64,000 nt of DNA from Phenylobacterium sp. (GCF_030693625.1 NZ_JAUYAF010000066.1:1-64000); one strand, 5' to 3'. Numbered from the stretch's first letter, positions 44,650-52,409 are shown. Notes: generated by a model not told the origin, from the letters alone. Numbers and translations: made by a program.

Positions 44650-44984
44650 AGCCCCAGCTCCTTCCGCTTCGCCCGGGTCAGCTTCGCGGCGATCAGGGCA
44701 TGGGCCGTCTTCAGCCAGTCGGCCGCCTCGTCAGGATCCAGCCGGTCCGGCTCGTCGAAGGACACCCACTTGGCCCGGGCCAGATAGGGGGCGGGCTTGG
44801 CCATCCCGCTCTCCGTCATCACCTCGTAGGCGAGGTCGGTGACCTTGAACATCAGCCGCCCGCCCAGGCCGACGATGGCGAAGATCTTGCCGCCCACCTT
44901 GTAGACGTCGCTGCCGCCCCACTGGACCACCTTGGTGGCCCCTGGGAAGCTCAGGGCGCAAGCCTCCAGCTGCGCCGGAGTCAC
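44646..44984 (-). CDS. MmcQ/YjbR family protein
   Basis: 112 residues from a GTG at 44984. It starts MTPAQLEACALSFPGATKVV, followed by WGGSDVYKVGGKIFAIVGL, a double-wing fold block, and VSFDEPDRLDPDEAADWL near the end. YjbR-type proteins bind DNA in vitro in some cases; the role is unknown. The GTG overlaps the stop codon of an 18-codon leader frame (GTGA) and has no ribosome site of its own, so its translation may depend on the leader. Confidence 0.88.
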   Translation of the reverse strand: MTPAQLEACALSFPGATKVVQWGGSDVYKVGGKIFAIVGLGGRLMFKVTDLAYEVMTESGMAKPAPYLARAKWVSFDEPDRLDPDEAADWLKTAHALIAAKLTRAKRKELGL

Positions 44985-45037
44985 GGGGGCAGGCCCAGTT
45001 CGCGCCGGCTGGCCTTGTCGAACTCGGCAGGGGTCAT
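44981..45037 (-). CDS. possible 18-residue leader peptide coupled to MmcQ
   Basis: ATG at 45037 with AAGGA five bases upstream opens the frame MTPAEFDKASRRELGLPP, whose TGA overlaps the GTG of the MmcQ gene. Its ends resemble those of MmcQ itself (MTPA at the start, KRKELGL at the end), so it could also be a collapsed duplicate. Real translation is unproven. Confidence 0.4.
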   Translation of the reverse strand: MTPAEFDKASRRELGLPP

Positions 45038-45154
45038 GGCGGTCCTTGTGGCTGGAGAGCTCAATATACGGCGAGGGTGCGCCATTCGCCCACCACCCAG
45101 CTGACGTCGCGCACAGGATATGACACTGTTATGCGAACGCTCAGGGAGGCGATG

Positions 45155-46072
45155 ATGGGTGACAGACTGCGCGGAGCGCTGGTCCTCGGGGCGATGCTCA
45201 GCCTAGCCACGACAGGCATCGCCTGGAGCGCCGGCGGAGGTGGCGGGGGCGGCGGCGACATGCCCAGCATGTCGGCCCCGACCTACGATCCGGCCGCCGA
45301 GTATGTGAAGGGCGTCGAGGCCCTCAACGCCAGCAAATTCAAGGACGCCGAGCGCGCCCTCGGCCGGGTCGTCGACGCCCTGCCCCAAAACGCCGAGGCC
45401 TGGCGCCTGCTGGGCCTCGCCAACGCCGGCCAGAACGACCTGAAGGGCGCGCGCCGCGCCTATGAGAAGGCCTTGAAGCTGGAGCCCGACAGCATCGAGG
45501 CCCGTCGCGGCCTCGGCGTGGCCCTGGGCGGTCTGAAGGACGCCAAGGCGCAGGCTCAGCTAGACTGGCTGAGGGCCCGCGCCCAGGTCTGCGGAACCTG
45601 CGGCGACGCCCCCGCCCTCGGCGCGGCGGTGAAGGCCGTCGAGAGCGCCATCGCCGGCGCCGCGGTGGCGGCCTCCGGCTCGCTGCTGCTGGCTGTCCCC
45701 GCCGCCGGGGACCGCGCCTATCTGGCCGCCGTCAGCCTGATCAATGAGCGCCGCTATGATGAGGCCCTGGCCTCCCTGGCCGCCGCCCGGGAGGCCCTGG
45801 GGCCGCACCCCGACATCCTCACCTATCAGGGCTACACCTGGCGCAAGAAGGGCCAGCCCGAGCAGGCCGAGGCCTATTACCGCCAGGCCCTGGCCATCGC
45901 GCCCGATCATCGCGGCGCCACGGAGTATTACGGCGAACTGAAGGTGGAGCGCGGCGACCTGGCCGGGGCGCGGGTGATGCTGGCCCGCCTGGACCGCATC
46001 TGCGCCTTCGGCTGCGCCGAGGCCGAGGAACTACGTCGCTGGATCGACGCCGGCCGCGAACCATCAAGCTAG
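45155..46072 (+). CDS. exported TPR-repeat protein
   Basis: 305 residues from the ATG at 45155, which has GGGAGG five bases before it. The signal peptide is DRLRGALVLGAMLSLATTGIAWSA, followed by a Gly-rich run (GGGGGGGG). TPR-like repeats are seen at about 40-140 (YVKGVEALNASKFKDAERAL, AWRLLGLANAGQNDLKGARRAYEKALKLEPDS) and again at 205-280 (AAVSLINERRYDEALASL, YQGYTWRKKGQPEQAEAYYRQALAIAPD). A CGTCGDA pair of cysteines lies between. A periplasmic scaffold is likely; the partner may be the cytochrome-like gene that follows. Confidence 0.82.
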   Translation: MGDRLRGALVLGAMLSLATTGIAWSAGGGGGGGGDMPSMSAPTYDPAAEYVKGVEALNASKFKDAERALGRVVDALPQNAEAWRLLGLANAGQNDLKGARRAYEKALKLEPDSIEARRGLGVALGGLKDAKAQAQLDWLRARAQVCGTCGDAPALGAAVKAVESAIAGAAVAASGSLLLAVPAAGDRAYLAAVSLINERRYDEALASLAAAREALGPHPDILTYQGYTWRKKGQPEQAEAYYRQALAIAPDHRGATEYYGELKVERGDLAGARVMLARLDRICAFGCAEAEELRRWIDAGREPSS

Positions 46073-46089
46073 CCACCGCCTTCGCCCTC

Positions 46090-47001
46090 ATGGGGATCGT
46101 CGCGGTCCAGGCGGCCGATACGCCCCTGCGCGCCCAGGCCTGGCTGGCGCCCCAGGCCGATCTCGTGCGCGCCCTGACGACCACCCCGCCGGAGTGCCTG
46201 TCGCCCGCGACCGGTCCCGAGGCCCGCCTCGCCGTGGAGGTGGGCCGCGCGGCCTTCCGCACCCCGACCGTCCTGGGGGGCCAGGCCGCCCGCGCCGGAC
46301 TGACCTGCGAGACCTGTCACCGCTCAGGCCGCGACAACCCCGCCTTCCTGTTCCCCGGCGTCTCCGGCCCGGCCGGCACGGCCGACGTCACCTCGTCCCT
46401 GTTCAGCTCCCATCGCGGCGACGCGCTCGATGACCCTCGGCCCATCCCCGACCTCAGCCGCGGCCGCAGCGGACTCAAGGTCGCACCTGAGGACCTGCCG
46501 CCCTTCATCCACGGCCTGATCACCCAGGAGTTCGACGGCCGCGAACCGCCCGCCGTCGTGCTGGCCGGCCTGGTCGCCTATGTCCGAGCCCTCTCGCCCA
46601 GCGCCTGCCCCCGCGCCGGCGCTGTCCCCGTCACGGTGGCCAGCCTGATGTCCGACGTACGACGCGCCCTCGCCGCCGCCGACGCCCTGGCCGCCCGTGG
46701 CGACCGTCCCGCCGCCGGGGTGATGATCGCCGCCGCCCGCGCGCGGCTCGGCCTGATCGACGAGCGCTACGCCGCCCTGCCCCGCGAGCGCAGGCGCCTG
46801 CGGGCCGCCGACACCCGCCTGTCGCAGGCCGCCCAGGCCCTGCGCGAGGACCGCCCCGACGCCCGGCGGCGGCTGGCCGAATGGTCGGCCGACAGCGTGA
46901 AACTGGAGGCCGCGCTCACCCGCCGCGAGGGCCGCTCCCTGTTCGATCCCGACCATCTTGCCGCCGCGCTCGGACGCCGCTTGCCCGGGCGAGCTTCCTG
47001 A
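46090..47001 (+). CDS. exported cytochrome c-like protein with one haem motif
   Basis: 303 residues from the first ATG. One haem-attachment motif CETCH is at about residue 74, followed by RSGRDNPAFLFPGVSGPAGTADVTSS, typical of periplasmic c-type cytochromes of the peroxidase/MauG-like kind; only one motif is present. The C-terminal third is helical and very Arg/Ala-rich (ERRRLRAADTRLSQAAQALRED). The ATG lies inside the likely signal peptide: in-frame codons upstream read RTIKLATAFALMGIVAVQA, which would be a full signal if translation began earlier, but no usual start codon is found. It follows the TPR gene with 17 bases between. Confidence 0.7.
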   Translation: MGIVAVQAADTPLRAQAWLAPQADLVRALTTTPPECLSPATGPEARLAVEVGRAAFRTPTVLGGQAARAGLTCETCHRSGRDNPAFLFPGVSGPAGTADVTSSLFSSHRGDALDDPRPIPDLSRGRSGLKVAPEDLPPFIHGLITQEFDGREPPAVVLAGLVAYVRALSPSACPRAGAVPVTVASLMSDVRRALAAADALAARGDRPAAGVMIAAARARLGLIDERYAALPRERRRLRAADTRLSQAAQALREDRPDARRRLAEWSADSVKLEAALTRREGRSLFDPDHLAAALGRRLPGRAS

Positions 47002-47049
47002 GTATATTGCGCGCCTTCGCGACCGACCTCCGGGCCGTTCGCGACGGCC

Positions 47050-47139
47050 GGTGAGGTGGCGGAGTGGTCGATCGCGCACGCTTGGAAAGCGTGTTTAGGT
47101 GAAAGCCTAACGAGGGTTCGAATCCCTCTCTCACCGCCA
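47050..47139 (+). tRNA. tRNA-Ser (GGA)
   Basis: 90 bases with an encoded CCA end. Acceptor stem GGTGAGG/TCTCACC, anticodon stem CACGC/GCGTG around TTGGAAA (anticodon GGA, reading UCC/UCU), a long variable arm (TTTAGGTGAAAGCCTAAC) typical of serine tRNAs, and the T arm GAGGGTTCGAATCCCTC. The sequence after it is accessory in character, as expected for an integration site. Confidence 0.97.
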
Positions 47140-47202
47140 AAATCCAAGCGGTCTTTTTTAGTCAATGAAATCAGCCCCCTGGGGCAAAGCGGACTGTGCC
47201 GC

Positions 47203-47233
47203 GTACCCCGGAACGTACCCCGCTGAGTACCCC
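47203..47233. repeat. three GTACCCC direct repeats at 12-bp period
   Basis: GTACCCC occurs at 47203-47209, 47215-47221 and 47227-47233, exactly 12 bases apart, between tRNA-Ser and the end of the TIR-like gene. The even, near-helical spacing suggests binding sites for a recombinase, excisionase or regulator of a lost integrated element. No integrase is nearby. Confidence 0.55.
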
Positions 47234-47234
47234 C

Positions 47235-47771
47235 TCAACGCAGAAGCGCGTCGTGATCGATGGGGAGACCGGCCACCCTCAGTTCTCGGGCAAGTTCTTG
47301 TTTCCACGTGGCCCCCGCGTCGAACGGCACGTAAGCTACTGCCTCGAAATCTGAGGGCCGCTCGACACCAGGGGCGACGAGTGCACAAACCCTGCTCGCC
47401 CCGATCAGCCCGATGAAGAACCCGAGCTCGAAGACGACGTTCTGTCGCGCTCGTGCGCTGGGGTGGCTTTTAGTATCGCTTGCCAGTCGTCCCAGGTCGT
47501 CAGCAGTCATCAGGACCACCGCAAATGCTGCAGCTGATGCTTCCTCAATGAACTTGGCCATCAAGGTGCGGCCGCCATTCGGTTGTTCGTGCAGGATGAT
47601 CACCTCGAGCCCTAGTCGCTCAAGAAACAGAGTGACGCTGGCCTTCGCGCCGTCGTCGCGCCCGTGAACTAGGAACACCCGCTTCTTGATGTCTTCGCTC
47701 CGCGCTTGTGGGCCAGCGCGCGAACTGGGCGCATGGGCAGCGCCTGTGCGTGGATGCTCGGGTGTCCACAA
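47235..47771 (-). pseudogene. TIR-like effector domain fragment (CBASS/Pycsar effector type), N-terminus lost
   Basis: The open frame from a TTG at 47771 gives 178 residues. Residues 30-174 are a complete TIR-like domain of the Cap12/Pycsar-TIR type (formerly 'predicted nucleotide-binding protein, TIR-like'): KRVFLVHGRDDGAKASVTLF, ILHEQPNGGRTLMAKFIEEA, RARQNVVFELGFFIGLIG with the catalytic-type Glu115, and SDFEAVAYVPFD. Such domains cleave NAD when a linked sensor binds a cyclic nucleotide. The sensor or partner domain that should precede it is missing; residues 1-29 match no family. The upstream DNA is a channel-like gene cut in mid-frame, so a deletion joined the two. The composition is less GC-rich than the neighbours. 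Confidence 0.7.
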
Positions 47772-48447
47772 CGTCCAGCGCCAAGCACATCAGACCCAGG
47801 ATCGCGGCTATGTAGAGGACGAAGGTGGCCTTCACGAAGTTGCCGAGCCGGGCGCGATTGGCCACGATCTCCATGCGCAGGGTGGCGTAATAGCTTGCGC
47901 CGTCGGGGAGGGACGGGTCGCCGAAGGTGGTCGGATGCATGGCGACGCCCGCCGTGTTGCGAAACCCGGTCAGCCGCCACCCCGGCGCCTTCACCCCCGG
48001 GTCGAGGCCCGAGTTGCGGCTGTCGGCGACATAGCGAAGGCTCCGTTCGTCCAGAACCGCCTCCTCCACCAGGATCTCCAGAGCCTGGCGGTCGAAGGGA
48101 TAGTTCTGGAGGTCGAAGTCCTGCCGGAAGACGCCGGAGATCTTGCGCGTCGACCACCACTTGCCCCCCCTTTGCAGGGTGGCGTCGAGGCCCTCCTCGG
48201 TCTCCGCGGCGTTCAGGAACTCCAGGCTCTCAAGCGGGTTCAACTCGCGCTCGGGACAGACGCTCCACATCCAGAAGTCTGCCTTGAACGTGCCCTCAGC
48301 GGCGTTGATGTCGTGCACGGACACGAACCAGGCGCCCAGGCGGCAGGTGATGGCCTGCGTGGGGGCGGCCAGGGCCCGGACGGGTGCAGCCGCCAGCATC
48401 AGCAGCCCCAGGATCGCCAGGGCGAGCGCACGGTGCGGAAACTTCAT
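47620..48447 (-). pseudogene. truncated pentameric ligand-gated ion channel-like protein
   Basis: The frame opens with a signal peptide (ALALAILGLLMLAAAPVRALA) and an extracellular ligand-binding-type beta domain (VSVHDINAAEGTFKADFWMW, FRQDFDLQNYPFDRQALEI, YATLRMEIVANRARLGNF). It reaches the first membrane helix, FVKATFVLYIAAILGLMCLAL, and DVVDTR at residue 230 (about 47758). From there the frame runs into DNA of the TIR-like fragment and gives unrelated Arg/Ser-rich sequence to 47620. Helices TM2-TM4, including the pore, are absent, so it cannot form a channel. Its start follows the stop of the adhesin-E-like gene by six bases. Confidence 0.75.
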
Positions 48448-48453
48448 GGTCAG

Positions 48454-48834
48454 CTATTGGCAGACCTTGGCGTGGATGGCGCTCGCCCCGGAGCCCGGCG
48501 TAATCGGCTTGACCGCGCCTGACGCGGGCTGGTTCCATAACACTGCGCCCGCGGCGTCGTAGGCGACATTGCCGAGATCGGAATAGACATTCCCGGCGCA
48601 GTTGATGGACATCTTCTCCACCATGGCGCTGACCATCACCGAGCCAGAGGCCTGCGGCGGGTTGAACTCCGCCCGCATTACGGCGGTCACCACGCCGTTC
48701 GCGCGGGTGACGGTGGCCGGGTCATAGAAGATGGTCTCGGGCCCAGTCACGGCCAGGGGGGTCCACGTCTGGGCCTGAGCGGCGGCGGCGCCAAGCAGCT
48801 GGCAACCCAAGCCGAGAACAAGAAGGCGGCGCAT
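48454..48834 (-). CDS. secreted protein, surface-adhesin E-like
   Basis: 126 residues from the ATG at 48834 (AGGAG eight bases before it). The signal peptide is RRLLVLGLGCQLLGAAAAQA. The body WTPLAVTGPETIFYDPATV, SINCAGNVYSDLGNVAYDAAG and two cysteines (SINC, KVC) fit the small surface-adhesin E fold (compact, one disulfide). The role is not known. It probably heads an operon with the channel-like gene, six bases downstream. Confidence 0.65.
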   Translation of the reverse strand: MRRLLVLGLGCQLLGAAAAQAQTWTPLAVTGPETIFYDPATVTRANGVVTAVMRAEFNPPQASGSVMVSAMVEKMSINCAGNVYSDLGNVAYDAAGAVLWNQPASGAVKPITPGSGASAIHAKVCQ

Positions 48835-49043
48835 GAATATCTCCTGCCGTTTACTCAGTTCGGTCGGCAAGAATGCCGATTGGCGAGCCGACAGCAAGAC
48901 CGGCCCTACCCGGATCGTGGGCCTTTGCAATCCCTGATGGCTCACCCCACGAGACACAACTCGCTAGATTGCAAAACATCGTTATGCGGGCTTGCCGAGG
49001 GGTAGCCTCGCCGGTCTATGGTCAAGCTTGGGGGGCCGGGACC

Positions 49044-49973
49044 ATGATCCACATTTCCGAGGCGGCGAACTCGCGGCGCAACCGGCTGATCTTCCGCTGC
49101 GTCCTGGAGTTCCTGCTCGACGAAGGCCGCAGGCTGATCGACCGGCACGGAGGCGGCTTCACCCGGGGCGTTGTCCATATGGCCGTGGCGCAGGCTTCCC
49201 GGAGCCCGGGCGGAAATGTTCGCGGCGGCATCAGTGTCCGGGCTATCGCTCAGTCCCTCGGGCTCGCCTATGAAACCACCCGCCGCCAAGTCGCGGTCCT
49301 TGAGTCCGCGGGTCTTGTAAGCCGAGCGGGGGACTCCGGGGTCACGATAGCCGCAGGGGCTCCCGCACCGCCTTTGGCTTGGGACCTGGAGCGATGCGAG
49401 GGCCTGCGCCGCCTGATCGCCGATCTCAAGGGTCTCGGCTACGCTTTCGATCCTGGCCCTGGCGCCACACCGCAGCGGGACGAGGACCTGGCTGCGCCCC
49501 TGGGCGCTCTTCTGGACGCCTTCATTTTGCGGGTCCTGGAGGCCGGCGTCGCCCCGTACGGCTCGATGCTGGACGCCTTGATCTTCTCCGGCTTGATCAC
49601 GACGAACGCTGGCGACATCACCTATGATCGCGAACTCGCTCAGAAGTACGCTTGGTCCAATAGTCCGCCGCCGGATGAGCTGCGCCGGCCGGTCACCATA
49701 GCCGAGCTTTCCGAGAGGCTGGGCCTCCACCACGAGACCATCCGCCGCCATGTCGTGCGCTATGTCGCTCAAGGCTATGTGGCGCGCACGCCCGGCGGCT
49801 ACCTGTCGAGCATGAGTCGGCAACAGTCGCCGGAAATCCTGCAGGGCGGCCAAATCATCGTTCAGCGCTTCCTGCAACTGGTCCAGGCCGCCCGCCAGAT
49901 GGGGCTGGACGTCGAGGCCATCAGTCCCAACGTCCGCGCGCCCACCCGGCGCGGGGTGACGCTAGCGACTTAG
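49044..49973 (+). CDS. transcription regulator with two winged-helix domains
   Basis: 309 residues from the ATG at 49044. Two winged helix-turn-helix units are visible: residues 60-103 (ISVRAIAQSLGLAYETTRRQ, VLESAGLVSR) and 214-255 (VTIAELSERLGLHHETIRRH, YVAQGYVARTPGG). Between them lies a helical stretch (LLDAFILRVLEAGVAPYGSM). The repeat of ETTRRQV/ETIRRHV shows an internal duplication. No ligand or sensor domain is recognised. Its stop codon overlaps the stop of a remnant of an outer-membrane protein gene on the other strand, perhaps a former target. Confidence 0.72.
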   Translation: MIHISEAANSRRNRLIFRCVLEFLLDEGRRLIDRHGGGFTRGVVHMAVAQASRSPGGNVRGGISVRAIAQSLGLAYETTRRQVAVLESAGLVSRAGDSGVTIAAGAPAPPLAWDLERCEGLRRLIADLKGLGYAFDPGPGATPQRDEDLAAPLGALLDAFILRVLEAGVAPYGSMLDALIFSGLITTNAGDITYDRELAQKYAWSNSPPPDELRRPVTIAELSERLGLHHETIRRHVVRYVAQGYVARTPGGYLSSMSRQQSPEILQGGQIIVQRFLQLVQAARQMGLDVEAISPNVRAPTRRGVTLAT

Positions 49974-50032
49974 AAGTGCGCCTTGAGACCTGCCGAGACC
50001 ACCCCATTGCCGTACCCGGCAAACGCATCGCG
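49970..50032 (-). pseudogene. C-terminal remnant of an outer-membrane beta-barrel gene
   Basis: Read on this strand, the DNA ends DAFAGYGNGVVSAGLKAHF and then TAA. The alternating pattern and final Phe are the export signal of an outer-membrane barrel's last strand. Upstream codons become Arg-rich and show no barrel, so only about 20 residues survive. Confidence 0.45.
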
Positions 50033-50115
50033 CCTGACGAGCGCTCGCTTGCGACGTCGCAGGCTGACGGGTGTTCCGGCCCGATGGAAACCTGGCGGCC
50101 TGTCGCCCGCGCGCC

Positions 50116-50958
50116 CTACCCGCCCGTCATCTCACGCAGGTCGCGTTCGGCGGCGATGTAGCCGAAGGCGAAGCGGCTGCGGCCCTGCAGGATCTGCTCG
50201 AATACCTCGCGGGCGAGGTCGGCCTGGCCATTGTAGAGATACCAGTTGCCCACCCCGTAGCCCTGGGTGGCGTACAGGGTCTCCAGGTCGTGGATCACCT
50301 GGGAGCCGAGGTCGGGGGTCAGCAGATCCTGCGGCTCGAATTCGCCCCGGTACATCCGCAGGCGGCGATAATAGGAGGGGCCCTCGACGAAGGCCTCATC
50401 GGGCAGGCCGTGCGGGATCGAGGCCAGCACCTGCGCGGCGGCGGCCTCGTCGCCCCGGCGCCGCAGGGTCATGTAGAGCCAGTCGTTGCAGGCGGTCAGC
50501 CCGTCGTGATCATCGGCCCGCACCCAGTCCAGGCAGCGGCGATAGGCGGCCTCGGCGGCGTCCCAGTCGCCCAGCAGGTAATGGGCCAGGGCCAGATGAT
50601 ACCAGGTGTTGAACTGGATGCTGGTGGGGGGCACCGGCAGCTCGTTGTCCTTGCCGTCCGGCTCGATCCATTCGGGCTTGCCCTCCAGCAGCTCGGCGGC
50701 GCGGGCCAGGTCGGCCAGCCCCTCGGCGAAGCGCCGGGTCGACAGATAGCGGTGGCCGCGCTGGCGCAGGAGTTCGAAGGAGTCGGGGAACCGCTCCAGG
50801 CCCTCGCTGAACACCGCGATCGCCTCTTCGATCTGATAGCGGAACCCCAGCACCCGGCCGCACCAGACGGTGTTGGGGAGGGAGGGGTCGGCCTGATAAT
50901 TGGATCGGGCGCTCTCCAGGGTGCGGCGGGAGCGTTCACGGATACTGTTTTCGGTCAT
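50116..50958 (-). CDS. TPR-like helical repeat protein
   Basis: 280 residues from the ATG at 50958. TPR-type helix pairs are seen near residues 45-90 (YQIEEAIAVFSEGLERFPDSFELLRQRGHRYL), 120-155 (YHLALAHYLLGDWDAAEAAYRRCLDWV) and 235-265 (WYLYNGQADLAREVFEQIL). No signal peptide, so cytoplasmic. The function is unknown. The next gene upstream, the CheE-like one, is 39 bases away on the same strand. Confidence 0.75.
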   Translation of the reverse strand: MTENSIRERSRRTLESARSNYQADPSLPNTVWCGRVLGFRYQIEEAIAVFSEGLERFPDSFELLRQRGHRYLSTRRFAEGLADLARAAELLEGKPEWIEPDGKDNELPVPPTSIQFNTWYHLALAHYLLGDWDAAEAAYRRCLDWVRADDHDGLTACNDWLYMTLRRRGDEAAAAQVLASIPHGLPDEAFVEGPSYYRRLRMYRGEFEPQDLLTPDLGSQVIHDLETLYATQGYGVGNWYLYNGQADLAREVFEQILQGRSRFAFGYIAAERDLREMTGG

Positions 50959-50997
50959 GCCCCCAGTGAAGCGCCTGGGGCCGGACACGTAAAGCCC

Positions 50998-51492
50998 TTA
51001 GCCGGCCGCGGCGCTCGGAGCCTCGGGCTTGGCGTAGCGCTGGCTGACCCGGCGCAGGCCCTCGAGGATCGCCTTGGTGCCGTTGCTGTCCTTGCCCGCC
51101 TCGGTGTGCAGCAGCAGGCGGAAGGCCCGCAGGTGCACGGCCACGGCGTTGGGGTCCCAGGTCTTGCGGGTCTTCAGATAGTCGGTGAGGTCGGCCAGGC
51201 TGACCAGGGCGGTGTCGATGGGCGCCAGGCCACAGGCCGTGGGCACACCGATGGCGGCGCTGGCGATGGCGTAGAGCTCCTCGGCGACGGCGGGGTCGTA
51301 CTCACCGTTGGCGCGGCCCGCGCACAGCTCGGCCTGGTCCAGGGTCACCCGCAGTTCGTCCAGGCACTCGGCGCGCAGGCTCTCCAGCCCCGCCCCGGCC
51401 CGCTTGACCGCGTCGGCGACGGGAAGCCCGCCGGGCGTGCGCAGCAGCTTGGCCAGCCGCACCACCGGAACATGGATCTTTACCGCGCTCAA
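50998..51492 (-). CDS. CheE-like helical protein
   Basis: 164 residues, all alpha by appearance. Blocks such as GGLPVADAVKRAGAGLESLRAECLDEL, ELYAIASAAIGVPTACGL and LTDYLKTRKTWDPNAVAVHLRAFRLL resemble the small CheE protein of Caulobacter chemotaxis clusters; the match is from memory and moderate. There is no His-phosphotransfer motif I can be sure of. It overlaps the receiver-domain gene by four bases, which strongly suggests the two proteins work together. Confidence 0.5.
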   Translation of the reverse strand: MSAVKIHVPVVRLAKLLRTPGGLPVADAVKRAGAGLESLRAECLDELRVTLDQAELCAGRANGEYDPAVAEELYAIASAAIGVPTACGLAPIDTALVSLADLTDYLKTRKTWDPNAVAVHLRAFRLLLHTEAGKDSNGTKAILEGLRRVSQRYAKPEAPSAAAG

Positions 51493-52091
51493 AGGGTCAC
51501 CCGTCGTGTCTTCAGCATGCCGTCGATGCTGTCCTGTTCCATGTTGGGCTCGCTGGCCTCGCCGACATCGCCGACCAGGTCGTCGCGCCGCCGTCCCACC
51601 TGGCCGGCCGGCACGCCCTCGTTCTTGAAGCGTCGGTCAGGGCCCATATAGCTGTCGCACTCCACGAACCGCCGGCCCTCGCGGGCGATCCACAGCACGC
51701 GCTCCAGCACGGCGATGGGGGTGAGCGGCTTGGTCATCACGAAGTGGGCGCCGCAGTCGCGGGCCTTCTGCACGGCGCCGCCCGGGGTATGTCCCGCAGT
51801 CAGCAGCACCGGCGCGTAGCAGTTGGGTTCGATGCGCGAGCGGCGCAGCCAGCTCACGAAGTCATAGCCTTCGCCGCCGGGGCCCAGCGCATCGGCCACC
51901 ACCAGGTCCAGCTCGACCTTGGCCACCAGCCCCTGGGCTTCCTCAACGTTCTCGGCCCGGTGCAGCACCTTGGCGCCGAAGCCGGTGAGGATCTGCACCA
52001 GGATGCTCATGCCCATGGTCGATTCCTCGAGGATGAGCACGGAGGCCCGCTCGAGGTTGAACCGGGCGCGAGAGTCGGGGCTGAGACCCAT
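51489..52091 (-). CDS. response regulator receiver-domain protein
   Basis: 200 residues with a CheY-like receiver fold at about 15-140. The acidic pair is in VLILEEST, the phospho-acceptor Asp in LDLVVADALGPGGEG, the Thr in VLLTAGH and the Lys in VMTKPLTP. No DNA-binding or enzymatic output domain follows; the tail (KNEGVPAGQVGRRRDDL...) is charged and probably flexible. The output is probably a protein-protein contact, perhaps with the coupled CheE-like protein. Confidence 0.8.
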   Translation of the reverse strand: MGLSPDSRARFNLERASVLILEESTMGMSILVQILTGFGAKVLHRAENVEEAQGLVAKVELDLVVADALGPGGEGYDFVSWLRRSRIEPNCYAPVLLTAGHTPGGAVQKARDCGAHFVMTKPLTPIAVLERVLWIAREGRRFVECDSYMGPDRRFKNEGVPAGQVGRRRDDLVGDVGEASEPNMEQDSIDGMLKTRRVTL

Positions 52092-52269
52092 TCTGTCCTT
52101 CGAACCGGGCTTGGGTGCTTCCCTAAGGCCCGGTCATCTCTTGCGTTTCGCCGTCAAGTGCGACGATTCACTGTGACCAGAGAGGGTTAAGAAGACCTTC
52201 CAAGGGGTGCGACAGGGCGCCCCACAGGCAGGGCTTGCAGCCAGCGACCCTGGGTAGATTTGGGCGTCT

Positions 52270-52312
52270 CCTTTCCTCCCCCGTTCCGCTTCGCTTCACA
52301 GGGGAGGAAAGG
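52270..52312. repeat. dispersed palindromic repeat, CTTTCCTCCCC family, copy 1
   Basis: CCTTTCCTCCCC (52270-52281) and GGGGAGGAAAGG (52301-52312) form a perfect 12-bp stem around CGTTCCGCTTCGCTTCACA. Two more copies with closely similar loops are at 54512 and 56124. Confidence 0.85.
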
Positions 52313-52381
52313 CAAAAAATGCTGCGCAGTATTCCCGCAGCAAAACGCCCTCCCCGGTCTCCCGGAGAGGGCGAAATTGCT

Positions 52382-52409
52382 GCACTCCATGCTGCGCAGC
52401 ATGGAGTGC
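52382..52409. repeat. 28-bp perfect palindrome
   Basis: GCACTCCATGCTGC is followed at once by its exact reverse complement, with no spacer. In DNA it could be a dimer-binding site; as RNA it would form a hairpin with a tight turn. It lies about 20 bases past the end of the thiolase gene. Confidence 0.8.

Noticed and set aside
46767..47165. Open frame antisense to tRNA-Ser with GERGIRTLVRLSP
   Set aside because: This is the known false protein that arises from reading the tRNA-Ser complement; it covers the tRNA and the end of the cytochrome gene.
47158..47388. Possible integrase fragment beside tRNA-Ser
   Set aside because: The frame has no tyrosine-recombinase motif and consists of readings of the GTACCCC repeats and the antisense of the TIR gene.
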